Assembly (NCBI RefSeq): GCF_010726245.1
Contig: NZ_AP022561.1
Span: forward strand, 3,162,001-3,226,000
Reading direction: 5' to 3'
Length of the DNA stretch: 64,000 nt
Origin: Mycolicibacterium aichiense
GTDB taxonomy: Bacteria > Actinomycetota > Actinomycetes > Mycobacteriales > Mycobacteriaceae
Numbering within the stretch: the first letter of the stretch is position 1; each line of letters starts with the position of its first letter. The notes under the pieces are model-generated. The model was given only the letters and a program-made list of their open reading frames with translations, was not told where the DNA came from and searched no databases. The position numbers and the translations under genes are program-made. This document shows, in pieces, positions 33,733 through 54,412 of the stretch.

Positions 33733-35046
33733 ATGCGCTACCTGCTGCGGCCGCTGCGCGTCTTCGCGCAGTACTGGCCGCAACTGGCCGCCCTGTACCT
33801 GCTCGGCGTGCTCGGCCGCCGCGGCGCCATCGAGTGGGCCGCCTGGGCCGGTTACGACAACCACTGGTGGGCGTCGCTGATCATGCCGCTTGCCGGGATG
33901 GCGCGGCTGGGCTCCTATGTGGCGATGTTCCTTGTGCTGCGCCCGGCTTTCCCGGTGCTCTCGGCGCGGGGGCGCAAGCCGGCGCGGCGCATCGACCTGT
34001 TCTCCACCGTCGTCGTCCCGTTCTTCGCGATCTACCTGGCATGGCAGATGTTTCGCGAGGACTGGCTGGCCTTCGAGCAACGCGCACTGCAGTACCGTGT
34101 CGGCGAATCGATGATGGCGGTTGTCAACGGTGGGCCGCCCACCGATCTGCACGCCGCCGAACTTCCGGTGGGCACAGGCACCTGGCTGCTCGTCGGCGCG
34201 GCCCTGGTGCTCCGCACGGTGCTGAGCAAGCTCAAGGATCGGTTGCCGTCCTGGCTGGTGGCGGTGCGACTGTACTTCGACGCACTCTGGGTGTTCCTGG
34301 TGCTCAGTTTCTCGGTCAACCAGGGTCTTACCCTGCTGACCAAGCCCGGCGATTGGGTCGCGCACCGGCGAGTGATGGTGTGGCTGAGCAATACCCGCGC
34401 TGAGGTGTTCTCCTACTTCTCACCGCTGGAGAAGGTATGGGATGTCGTGATGTGGGCGCTGCGTACGGTGTTCGGGGGTGCCGCAGTTCCGCTGATCTGG
34501 CTTGCCGTGGCGGGCATCGTCTACGGCGTCACCTCGTCAGGCGATTGGCGCAGCGTGCTGCAGCGCGTGGGTGGTCAGCGGGCGACCACCTGGATCGACC
34601 GCTCGGCGACCACCGGGAAGCGCCTGCAGAGGCGCGTGGGCGTGATACCGAAAGCGGTGCGCGAGAAGGTCGTCGACTACGGGGTGGATCAGGTCGGCAA
34701 GTTCCGACCCATCACCGACTCGGCGCGCATCGTGCTACACGGCGGCGTCCTGGCGTTGACGCTGTACGTGCTCGGCTACCTCGGACTGGCGTGGCTCGAC
34801 ATGACGGGAAGTTTCTACCGGGCACAGCTCGGCGACGGCTACCTCCTCCGGGGCGTCGCCTGGGTCATCGGCCCGCAGCCCCAGACTTTCTGGCAGGGCT
34901 TCGGCGGCACTGTGAGCCTGGTGTCGCATCTCATCGTGGAGCCGCTGCGAATCTGTTTGGTCGCAAGCACATTCGCGTACTGCGTCGAGCACATCTCGCA
35001 TGATCCCGAACCCGAGGCGTCGTCTACAGCTGCAGCCGCAGCCTGA
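33733..35046 (+). CDS. polytopic membrane protein, function unknown
   Basis: 437 residues from the leaderless ATG (MRYLLRPLRVFAQYWP); an ATG three codons earlier is possible. Seven or eight hydrophobic segments are visible, for example PQLAALYLLGVLG near 15-27, VVPFFAIYLAWQMF near 96-109, TWLLVGAALVLRTVL near 150-165, LWVFLVLSFSVNQGLTLL near 180-197 and ILHGGVLALTLYVLGYLGL-like near 335-355. A basic cytoplasmic loop (RATTWIDRSATTGKRLQRRV) lies before the last segments. The C-terminus is Ala-rich. No family is recognised. The end overlaps the convergent single-pass protein gene by 23 bases, which suggests a functional neighbourhood with the three minus-strand genes. Confidence 0.8.
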   Translation: MRYLLRPLRVFAQYWPQLAALYLLGVLGRRGAIEWAAWAGYDNHWWASLIMPLAGMARLGSYVAMFLVLRPAFPVLSARGRKPARRIDLFSTVVVPFFAIYLAWQMFREDWLAFEQRALQYRVGESMMAVVNGGPPTDLHAAELPVGTGTWLLVGAALVLRTVLSKLKDRLPSWLVAVRLYFDALWVFLVLSFSVNQGLTLLTKPGDWVAHRRVMVWLSNTRAEVFSYFSPLEKVWDVVMWALRTVFGGAAVPLIWLAVAGIVYGVTSSGDWRSVLQRVGGQRATTWIDRSATTGKRLQRRVGVIPKAVREKVVDYGVDQVGKFRPITDSARIVLHGGVLALTLYVLGYLGLAWLDMTGSFYRAQLGDGYLLRGVAWVIGPQPQTFWQGFGGTVSLVSHLIVEPLRICLVASTFAYCVEHISHDPEPEASSTAAAAA

Positions 35047-35536
35047 TCCGGCCGTCGAGGTTCGTCACGTCGACGGCGGTGGGCACCACATCCTGGGGAA
35101 GCAGGAAACTGAATTGCACGGGACCTGGCCTGGTGCAGCGTTCAGAGACGTTGTCCGGCAGTGCAGCGGTGTAACCGCCGACGCTTTCGGCCTGCCACCG
35201 GCGGGTGCCGTCGGTGATGACACCGGTGCACAGGTCGCCGGCGGGACCGTTGGCCCGGTCGATCGACACCACCTGGAGAACAGTCCCTTCGGGTAACGGG
35301 CGAGCACTCGGGCCGGGCGTCCGGTCGAGGTGACGAACGCCCGATATCGACCAGGTTTGACCGTCGACCGTGCCGCTACGGCCCGCGGCGATCACGTGCG
35401 GTGGGGCCACCGTGTCCCGGTACCGTGACCAGTCGGGCCACAGGTCGACCACCACCAGGACCGCCAGCGCCGCCACCACGACAACCATCGCCGAGACGTT
35501 GCGCTGCCACAGTTTTCGCGGGATCGGCAGCTTCAC
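35024..35536 (-). CDS. single-pass membrane protein with extracytoplasmic domain, third of three tandem genes
   Basis: 170 residues from GTG (KLPIPRKLWQRN), which overlaps the preceding stop (GTGA). A short basic cytoplasmic end is followed by one transmembrane helix near 17-35 (MVVVVAALAVLVVVDLW) and an outside domain of about 130 residues rich in beta-type segments (GTVLQVVSIDRANG, RRWQAESVGGYTAALP, PVQFSFLLPQDVVPTAVDV). Two cysteines (DLCTG and ERCTR) may pair outside the membrane. Its layout resembles the two genes before it: anchor, then an immunoglobulin-like domain of the DUF4352 kind. That resemblance is by eye only. Function unknown. Confidence 0.75.
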   Translation of the reverse strand: MKLPIPRKLWQRNVSAMVVVVAALAVLVVVDLWPDWSRYRDTVAPPHVIAAGRSGTVDGQTWSISGVRHLDRTPGPSARPLPEGTVLQVVSIDRANGPAGDLCTGVITDGTRRWQAESVGGYTAALPDNVSERCTRPGPVQFSFLLPQDVVPTAVDVTNLDGRIRLRLQL

Positions 35537-36087
35537 TGTGCCCCCACTTTCGACGGTGGAACGACGATCGAACCAGGGCGCTCGATGCCCGCGAGCGGGA
35601 TGTCGATCACCAACCGTGAATCGAGTCGACCGTCGCCTCCCCAGACCCGCATCACCACAGAAGGGACCGTCTTCAGCAGATCGGGCGGCACGTCGAAGGC
35701 CCAGGTGCGCTGCTGAGTGATTCCGGGTTGCACCAGGTCCGCGCCCGACAACAGCTGGGTGGTGGGCGCGTAGGTGTTGGGACCGACGAGCAGGTCGGCG
35801 TGCGGCAGCACCGGCTCCCGGGCAGCCTCGAGCCTCGTCAGCACCACCACCCACACACCTGCTGCCGCATACCGTTTCCGGGACTGCGCTGCGATGACGG
35901 TCGGGGTTATCGAGGCGTGGGTGACCGTTGCCGACAGATTCTGGCCGACGGCCCGGCTGGCGATACCCGCATGAACGTCGAACGGCCCATAGATGGTCGT
36001 GTTGACCGGAAGATGCAACCACACCAGCGTCGCCAGCGCGATGGCCACCACGGTTGCCGCAGCCACGGCCGCGGAGCGACGGCTCAT
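35533..36087 (-). CDS. single-pass membrane protein with extracytoplasmic domain, second of three
   Basis: 184 residues. A short basic start (MSRRS) and a transmembrane helix or uncleaved signal at about 6-25 (AAVAAATVVAIALATLVWL) precede an outside domain. The visible order of segments is ATVTHASITPTV, AAGVWVVVLTRLEAARE, ADLLVGPNTYAPTTQLL, QQRTWAFDVPPDLLKTV and RLVIDIPLAGIERPG. This strand pattern (leading strand, well-defined VVVLT strand, late FDVP segment) parallels both neighbours. ATG and stop overlap the flanking genes by 4 bases each, so the three are one translationally coupled unit. No catalytic motif is seen. Confidence 0.75.
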   Translation of the reverse strand: MSRRSAAVAAATVVAIALATLVWLHLPVNTTIYGPFDVHAGIASRAVGQNLSATVTHASITPTVIAAQSRKRYAAAGVWVVVLTRLEAAREPVLPHADLLVGPNTYAPTTQLLSGADLVQPGITQQRTWAFDVPPDLLKTVPSVVMRVWGGDGRLDSRLVIDIPLAGIERPGSIVVPPSKVGAQ

Positions 36088-36698
36088 TGCTTGCCCCGCA
36101 CCGGAATTGTCGCCTGGCCGTACTCGGTCTCACTGTCCACCCATGTCCGCCCGTAGGTCACCATGAGCTCGGTGAACTTCTTCTTCCAGATCCGCACGGT
36201 CACGGAATCGCCCGGGCGCAGCGCGTTCTGAGGCAGTGTCCAGAGCGCGCCGACTTCCTCGGTCAGACCCGGGCCGAGGCTCGGAACGGGGCTGCCGTCG
36301 GTCACTCGGACGACACCGTAGAACCGCTTGCCCGGCTGGTCGCGCAGGTCGATCTCGTCGTTGAGATACGCCGGAACCGTGCCGTCGTTGCGGATCTTCA
36401 TAACGACGCCCAGATACGTCCGGCCCGGCGTCTTCGGCGCGATGAGCGTGGTACCCGACCGCAGTTCGTCGACCAGGGTTGCGCGCTCGAGCGTGACGGT
36501 GAATGCGTTGTCGCTGAACTCGTCACCCGGTTTGAACTCGGTGACGGCGGAGTCGACGGTGTCGAGCCCGCCGAACAACGCGGTGCCGGCCAGGATGACC
36601 ACGGTCACCAACTGGCCGATCTGGCTCAGGCTGAGGCCGGCCAACCAGCCACGAACGCCCCGCCGCGGCGTGGCGGCCGTATCCGGCGCTCCCCCCAT
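36084..36698 (-). CDS. single-pass membrane protein with extracytoplasmic domain, first of three
   Basis: 204 residues. A cytoplasmic N-terminus of about 25 residues precedes a transmembrane helix near 26-44 (IGQLVTVVILAGTALFGGL) and an outside domain. FTVTLERATLVDELRSG opens the domain, then TYLGVVMKIRNDGTVPAYL (typical of DUF4352/immunoglobulin-like domains), NALRPGDSVTVRIWKKKF and WVDSETEYGQATIPV. It starts 33 bases after the argH stop with no terminator between, so it may be read through from the arg operon or use its own weak promoter. Function unknown. Confidence 0.75.
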   Translation of the reverse strand: MGGAPDTAATPRRGVRGWLAGLSLSQIGQLVTVVILAGTALFGGLDTVDSAVTEFKPGDEFSDNAFTVTLERATLVDELRSGTTLIAPKTPGRTYLGVVMKIRNDGTVPAYLNDEIDLRDQPGKRFYGVVRVTDGSPVPSLGPGLTEEVGALWTLPQNALRPGDSVTVRIWKKKFTELMVTYGRTWVDSETEYGQATIPVRGKQ

Positions 36699-36731
36699 AC
36701 CTGGCGATCGTAGTGGGTCGCGTGCGCCGTT

Positions 36732-39349
<2,618 letters not shown>

Positions 39350-39373
39350 GAAGTGCTCCTTTGCCTTTGGGTT

Positions 39374-41944
<2,571 letters not shown>

Positions 41945-41948
<4 letters not shown>

Positions 41949-42810
41949 GGAACCACTTTCGTGCCGGTGCCTTCATCGGTGAACAGTTCGACCAGGACAC
42001 AGTGTTCGACGCGACCGTCGATGACGTGCGCGCTGGGGACCCCGCCCTCGACGGCCCGCAGGCAGGCCTCGATCTTCGGGATCATTCCGGTCTCCAGGTT
42101 CGGCAGCATCTCGGCCAGGGTCGCGGTGTCGATCTGGCTGACCAGCGAATCCCGGTCGGGCCACCGAGTGTAGAGGCCTTCGACGTCGGTGAGCATCAGC
42201 AGCTTCTCGGCGCCAAGCGCCTCGGCGACGGCTGCGGCGGCGGTGTCCGCGTTGATGTTGTGCACGACGCCGTCGACGTCCGGGGCGATCGTGGAGATCA
42301 CCGGAATACGGCCGGCCGCAATGAGATCCAGTACTGCCGCGGCGTTGACGTGGTCGATGTCGCCCACCAGTCCGATGTCGGTGGCCACCCCGTCGACGGT
42401 GACGCCGCGCCGCACGGCGGTGAACAGATGCGCGTCCTCTCCCGTGATGCCGACCGCGTACGGGCCGTGGGCGTTGATCAGGTTCACCAGCTCACGCCCG
42501 ACCTGACCGAACAGCACCATCCGGGCGACGTCGAGCACCTCCGGCGTCGTGACCCGGAACCCGCCCTTGAATTCACCTTCGATGCCGAGCTTCTTGAGCA
42601 TCGCACTGATCTGCGGACCACCACCGTGCACCACGACCGGGTGAATACCGACATTGCGCAGGAACACCATGTCGTCGGCGAACGCGGCCTTGAGCCGGTC
42701 GTCTGTCATGGCGTTGCCGCCGTACTTGATGACGACGATCTTGTCGTTCAGCTGCTTGAGCCACGGCAGTGCCTCGGCGAGGACCGCCGCTTTGGTGTTC
42801 ACGGTCGCGG

Positions 42811-42814
<4 letters not shown>
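41945..42814 (-). CDS. argB: acetylglutamate kinase
   Basis: Phosphorylates N-acetylglutamate, the usual feedback point of the pathway. 289 residues from [10 protein letters not shown], whose ATG overlaps the argJ stop; the longer reading adds about 53 Arg/His-rich residues from inside argJ. The phosphate loop VIKYGGNAM, substrate loop [14 protein letters not shown] and [17 protein letters not shown] are present. The N-terminal helix before the kinase core ([12 protein letters not shown]) is the feature of arginine-inhibited hexameric enzymes, so feedback inhibition is likely. Confidence 0.96.
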
Positions 42815-50407
<7,593 letters not shown>

Positions 50408-50497
50408 CGGAATCGCCAACGCGCTGAATCGTTTTCCCCAGTTCCGCGTTCATCCACAGGTTCGCTGCCGGCAGCTATTTTTGTCGGTGGTTCGCAC

Positions 50498-50503
50498 TAA
50501 TGT
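50498..50503 (+). promoter_or_regulatory. -10 box of leaderless DUF222/HNH gene
   Basis: TAATGT followed by 7 bases and the ATG at 50511. No clear -35. Confidence 0.45.
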
Positions 50504-50510
50504 TCGATGT

Positions 50511-51842
50511 ATGGGTTTGATCGACGGCGTGTTGGAGGCGCTCGACGATGTCGTCGAGGCGTTGGCCGCAGTCGATCTCGAGGGGTTGTCACCGCCGGAT
50601 CGGTTCAGGGTTCTGCAGCGGTTGGAGACCGCGCGACGCCGGCAGGTCGCGGTGTCGCACGCGGTGGTGGGGCGGTTGGAGCAGGTCGAGGGCTGCCCGC
50701 CGGTACCGATCACCCTGGCCGATGTGTTGCGGATCAGTCCGCGGGAGGCCAAACGCCGCATGCGGGATGCCGAGCAGGTGGCGCCGCGGCGGGCGTTGAC
50801 CGGTGAGCCGCTGCCGCCGCTGCTGCCCGAGACCTCTAAGGCCTGGCATGACGGGAAACTCGACGGCGAGCATCTGCGGGTGATCCAGCGGTTCTTTCGT
50901 GACTTGCCCGATCATGTCCCGGCGGTGGAGGTCGAGAGGGCCGAACGCACACTGGCCGAGCACGCCCAAACGATGCGGCCCGACCAGTTGGACAAGATCG
51001 CCCACCGGTTGGCGCTGCACCTCAACCCCGACGGGACGTTCTCCGATGACGACCGCGCCCGTAAACGCGGCTTCGTCTGGTGCGGTGGGCAACAAGTCGA
51101 CGGGATGAGTGTGGGCCGGTTGATCGCCACGCCGGAGTTGCGGGCGCTGCTGGATGGGTGGTTCACCAAGTTCGCCGCACCCGGGGTGTGCAACCCCGCC
51201 GACCAGACCCCCGCCCTCACCCCATCCGAGGACGTGGCCGAGCGTGACCTGCGCAGCCACGGCCAACGCCAGCATGATGCGTTGACCGCATTGGTGCGTG
51301 GTCAGCTCGGGGATCCGAAACTCGGTCAGCACAACGGGTTACCGGTGACGGTGATCGTCTCGGCCACCCTGCAGGACCTGCAGGCCAAGACCGGGCACGC
51401 GGTCACCGCCACCGGAACCCTGCTACCCATCCCGGACGTCATCCGGATGGCCAGCCACGCCTACCACTACCTCGCTCTGTTCGACGGGGTGCACGGGCAG
51501 GCCTTGTGGCTGGGCCGCACCAAACGCATCGCCACACCTGATCAGCGGATCATGCTGCACAGCAAGGAACGTGGCTGCACCCGCCCGGGATGTGACGCAC
51601 CCGGCTATCTCACCGAGGTCCACCACGTCGACGAATGGGCCCAGGGCGGGCTGACCAACATCGACACCCTCACCCTGGCCTGCCCGGCCGATCACCGACT
51701 CCTCGACCACGGCTGGAAAACCCGAAAACTCGCCAACGGCGACACCGAATGGATCCCCCCACCACAACTCCCACTCTCCGCAGGCACCAACACCTACCAC
51801 CACCCAGAACGCTTCCTATCCGGAGACGGCGAAGGCAGCTAG
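50511..51842 (+). CDS. DUF222/HNH endonuclease domain protein (13E12 family)
   Basis: 443 residues of the family known in mycobacteria as 13E12 repeat proteins, usually multicopy. The N-terminal DUF222 domain (about 1-300) is helical and charged (LEALDDVVEALAAVDLEG, RFRVLQRLETARRRQVAVSH, ITLADVLRISPREAKRRM). The C-terminal HNH nuclease domain is near 355-410: RGCTRPGCDAPGYLTEVHHVDEW, then NIDTLTLACPADHRLLDHG with the metal-binding histidines and the two CxxC-type cysteine pairs. All HNH residues appear present. The leaderless ATG is chosen over an in-frame start 30 bases upstream. Function in the cell is unknown. The stop shares CTAG with the convergent ferredoxin gene stop. Confidence 0.9.
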   Translation: MGLIDGVLEALDDVVEALAAVDLEGLSPPDRFRVLQRLETARRRQVAVSHAVVGRLEQVEGCPPVPITLADVLRISPREAKRRMRDAEQVAPRRALTGEPLPPLLPETSKAWHDGKLDGEHLRVIQRFFRDLPDHVPAVEVERAERTLAEHAQTMRPDQLDKIAHRLALHLNPDGTFSDDDRARKRGFVWCGGQQVDGMSVGRLIATPELRALLDGWFTKFAAPGVCNPADQTPALTPSEDVAERDLRSHGQRQHDALTALVRGQLGDPKLGQHNGLPVTVIVSATLQDLQAKTGHAVTATGTLLPIPDVIRMASHAYHYLALFDGVHGQALWLGRTKRIATPDQRIMLHSKERGCTRPGCDAPGYLTEVHHVDEWAQGGLTNIDTLTLACPADHRLLDHGWKTRKLANGDTEWIPPPQLPLSAGTNTYHHPERFLSGDGEGS

Positions 51843-52168
51843 TGCTCGGCAACGTCCTTTCGCGGCTGCTGGGACACCAGCGGCGCGTCGAAGGATTGCC
51901 TGCCCAATCCGCGTGCCCCGCCTGGTGATCCGAGATCGGCGAAGAAATCCGCGTTGGCTGCCACGTACGGCTGCCACTCGTCGGTGGCGTCGTCGATGTA
52001 CACGATCGCCTCGACTGGACACACCGGCTCACAAGCCGCACAGTCGACGCACTCGTCGGGATGGATGTACAGCATCCGCTGCCCTTCGTAGATGCAGTCG
52101 ACCGGGCATTCGTCCACGCACGCCTTGTCGCGGATATCCACACACGGCTCGCCGATGACGTAGGTCAT
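51839..52168 (-). CDS. 7Fe ferredoxin (FdxC-like)
   Basis: Small electron carrier, 109 residues from MTYVIGEPCVD. Cysteines 9, 17, 21 and 25 (CX7CX3CX3C) and 40, 43, 46 and 50 (CX2CX2CX3C) give the [3Fe-4S] plus [4Fe-4S] pattern of actinobacterial FdxA/FdxC. A C-terminal extension of about 55 residues (WQPYVAANADFFADLGSPGG) matches the FdxC type. The ATG overlaps the stop of the FAD oxidoreductase gene (ATGA), so the two are coupled and the ferredoxin probably serves that enzyme or exchanges electrons with it. Confidence 0.92.
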   Translation of the reverse strand: MTYVIGEPCVDIRDKACVDECPVDCIYEGQRMLYIHPDECVDCAACEPVCPVEAIVYIDDATDEWQPYVAANADFFADLGSPGGARGLGRQSFDAPLVSQQPRKDVAEH

Positions 52169-53733
52169 GACGCCGCCAGGTCGTCCAGCGCCGCATAGGC
52201 CGCGTTGTATCCGGGGACGAAGGTGATGCCGGGGCCGCCGTGGCATCCGGCACCGCCCAGATACAAACCCTGTACTGGAATCTGGATGTCCAGGAATCCT
52301 TTGGGGCCCGGGCGGTTCGGACCCATCAGATCCGGGTGCAGCAGACCGTGGCAGAAGTCTCCGTCGGGCGCACCGAACATCGTCTGCATGTGATAGGGCG
52401 CGAACGTGATGTGCCGAATCTGGATGTCCCGGAAGTTCGGCGCGAATTTCGTGATCTTGTCGATCACCGTCTCGGCCATCTCGTGTTTGAGCCGTCCGTG
52501 TTGTTCGCGGGGCGCCTCCACCGGAAATCCGTAGGCGTACGCACTGGCCGCGTGCTTTCCCGGCGGCGCGAGGGACGGGTCGGTAACCGACGGGATCTGC
52601 ATACCGAACGACGGATTGTCCGGCAGCATTCCGGCCCGGGCCATCTCCCACTGTCGTTGCTGCTCTTCGGGTGTACCGAAGACACCGACCGACTGCTGCA
52701 TGCCCTCTTCGTTGAGGAGCTCGTACGGCGCGGCGAACTCGGGTAGGCCGTCCAGCGCGAAATGCATCTGGATGAACGTGGCGCGATGGTCGCGTCCGGC
52801 CAGCCTCTCGACCAAGTTGCCCGGCAGATACTCCGTTCCGACCAAATCGATCAACGTCAGATCAGGCGACAGGTTGGACACCACGACAGGTGCAGTCAGC
52901 ACCGAGCCGTCACGCAGCCGGACTCCGGTCACCCGCTCGTCCTCGACGAGGATCTGCTCGACCTTCGTGCGATATCTGATTTCGCCGCCACGATCGACGA
53001 ACAGCTTCTTGAGGTGGTCGCAGACTGCACCAATGCCACCCTCCAGTTTCGTCATCATCGTGGCGTCCATGTCCGGCACACCCATCGCGAACGCCAGGCA
53101 CGTCGCACTGCCCGGTGTGAACGGACCGCGATAGGTGGAGTTGATCGCCAGGAACGCCAGCATCCCGCGGATGGTCGCGTACTTGTCCTTGTCCGGAAAG
53201 TTGCGGTCGATGACATCCATCGCCGTGCCGAACAGCATCTCGTGGATGGCACGGCGCTCGGATTCGTTTGTCGCGCAGGCATACATCTCGTCGAGGGTCT
53301 TCGGTGGGGTGCGCGCCTCAAAGCGCCCCAGTGCACGCGAGGGACCTGTGGTCCACTCGAGCATCTTGGCCATACCCAGCACGGCATCGGTCCCGTGCCT
53401 CTCGGACAGATGCGTCATGTACTTCATCGGATCGCTGTACAGGATCATCGGTTCCTCGCCTGCCTCACCGAGATTGACCGACTGAACCTCCGAATGGACC
53501 TGCGGAATCGTGTGCAGTTCCAGGGCCGCGGCGACCTCCGGGGCGGTCGGAAACTGGACAGAACCGGCTATCTCGTAACGGAATCCGTCGATCAATTCCA
53601 CAGTTGCCGCCATACCACCGGAATAGGTGTTCTGTTCGAGCACCACCGTACGTAGGCCGTGTTGCTGCAGGACTGCCGCCGCGGTCAGGCCGTTGTGACC
53701 CGCCCCGATGACGATCGCGTCGTAGTCGGTCAT
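52165..53733 (-). CDS. phytoene-desaturase-like FAD-dependent oxidoreductase
   Basis: 522 residues from MTDYDAIVIG with GAGGAG upstream; the longer frame adds 81 residues of poor quality. The dinucleotide-binding loop is VIGAGHNGLTAAAVLQQHG at about 8-26, followed by VLEQNTYSGGMAATVEL. Downstream lies a GGIGAVCDHLKKLFVDRGGEIRY segment, and a C-terminal FAD motif reads GLYLGGAGCHGGPGITFVPG. This is the CrtI/COG1233 class that includes carotenoid and retinol-type desaturases. No other carotenoid genes are nearby, so the substrate is open. It forms an operon with the 7Fe ferredoxin and is divergent from a TetR gene 79 bases away that probably controls it. Confidence 0.87.
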   Translation of the reverse strand: MTDYDAIVIGAGHNGLTAAAVLQQHGLRTVVLEQNTYSGGMAATVELIDGFRYEIAGSVQFPTAPEVAAALELHTIPQVHSEVQSVNLGEAGEEPMILYSDPMKYMTHLSERHGTDAVLGMAKMLEWTTGPSRALGRFEARTPPKTLDEMYACATNESERRAIHEMLFGTAMDVIDRNFPDKDKYATIRGMLAFLAINSTYRGPFTPGSATCLAFAMGVPDMDATMMTKLEGGIGAVCDHLKKLFVDRGGEIRYRTKVEQILVEDERVTGVRLRDGSVLTAPVVVSNLSPDLTLIDLVGTEYLPGNLVERLAGRDHRATFIQMHFALDGLPEFAAPYELLNEEGMQQSVGVFGTPEEQQRQWEMARAGMLPDNPSFGMQIPSVTDPSLAPPGKHAASAYAYGFPVEAPREQHGRLKHEMAETVIDKITKFAPNFRDIQIRHITFAPYHMQTMFGAPDGDFCHGLLHPDLMGPNRPGPKGFLDIQIPVQGLYLGGAGCHGGPGITFVPGYNAAYAALDDLAAS

Positions 53734-53765
53734 TGTTGGTTTCTCCTCACTCGATGGAACTGATG

Positions 53766-53804
53766 TCACGACTGCCGTGAATTTGCGAAAGACATTGTGC
53801 GAAA
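53766..53804. promoter_or_regulatory. candidate operator between FAD oxidoreductase and TetR genes
   Basis: The 79-base divergent gap holds an inverted repeat TCACG-N5-CGTGA (53766-53780) and two direct TGCGAAA copies 14 bases apart (53784-53790 and 53798-53804). Either could be the site through which the TetR protein controls both directions. Binding is not shown. Confidence 0.35.
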
Positions 53805-53812
53805 ATGCCGTA

Positions 53813-54412
53813 ATGACGAACTCGCATGACCGGCGCCGCACTGCGACGCGAGAGGCATTGCGCGAGGTGGCGTTGGCGAGGTTCGCCACCGACGGGTTCA
53901 CGAACGTGACCGTCGCCCAGCTCGCCGACGATGCGGGCGTCACCGAACGGACGTTCTTCCGGCACTTCCCGACCAAAGAGGCGGTGCTGTTCCAGGACTA
54001 CGAGACTCAACTCGAATGGTTCGCCGATGCCCTGGCGCGGCGCCCGGCCGACGAATCGCTGTTCGACGCAGTGCTGGGCAGCGTCGTCAGTTTCCCGCAC
54101 GACCTGGAGGTCGTCCGCCAGGCTGCGATCATGCGGGCGACACTGCTCGACGGGGATCGAGCGGCCGGGCATCTTCGGGTGGTGCAGGCGTCGTTCGCGG
54201 CGGTGCTGACCGATTTCGTCAAGCGTCGCTACACCGACCTTCCCGATGTCGACCTGATCGCCGAGGTCGCGGGCGCGGTGTTGGCGGCGGCTCTGGTCAC
54301 CGCAGTCGAGCGGTGGGGACGCGACGGCTGCGCGACCGATCTGCGTGAGGTGGTGGCCACCAGTGTGGGCCTGGTGCGTTCCGGACTGGCGCCGCTGACC
54401 TCCGAGAGTTAG
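53813..54412 (+). CDS. TetR-family transcriptional regulator
   Basis: 199 residues from MTNSHDRRRTATRE; an in-frame ATG 36 bases upstream is less likely because it overlaps the operator-like repeats. The HTH is TREALREVALARFATDG then VAQLADDAGVTERTFFRHF with the FFRHFPTKE form of the motif. The C-terminal part is of the TetR_C type. It is divergent from the FAD oxidoreductase/ferredoxin operon and is the best candidate for its regulator. The end overlaps the stop of mceF by 4 bases, convergent, so it could also report on the mce operon. Confidence 0.9.
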   Translation: MTNSHDRRRTATREALREVALARFATDGFTNVTVAQLADDAGVTERTFFRHFPTKEAVLFQDYETQLEWFADALARRPADESLFDAVLGSVVSFPHDLEVVRQAAIMRATLLDGDRAAGHLRVVQASFAAVLTDFVKRRYTDLPDVDLIAEVAGAVLAAALVTAVERWGRDGCATDLREVVATSVGLVRSGLAPLTSES

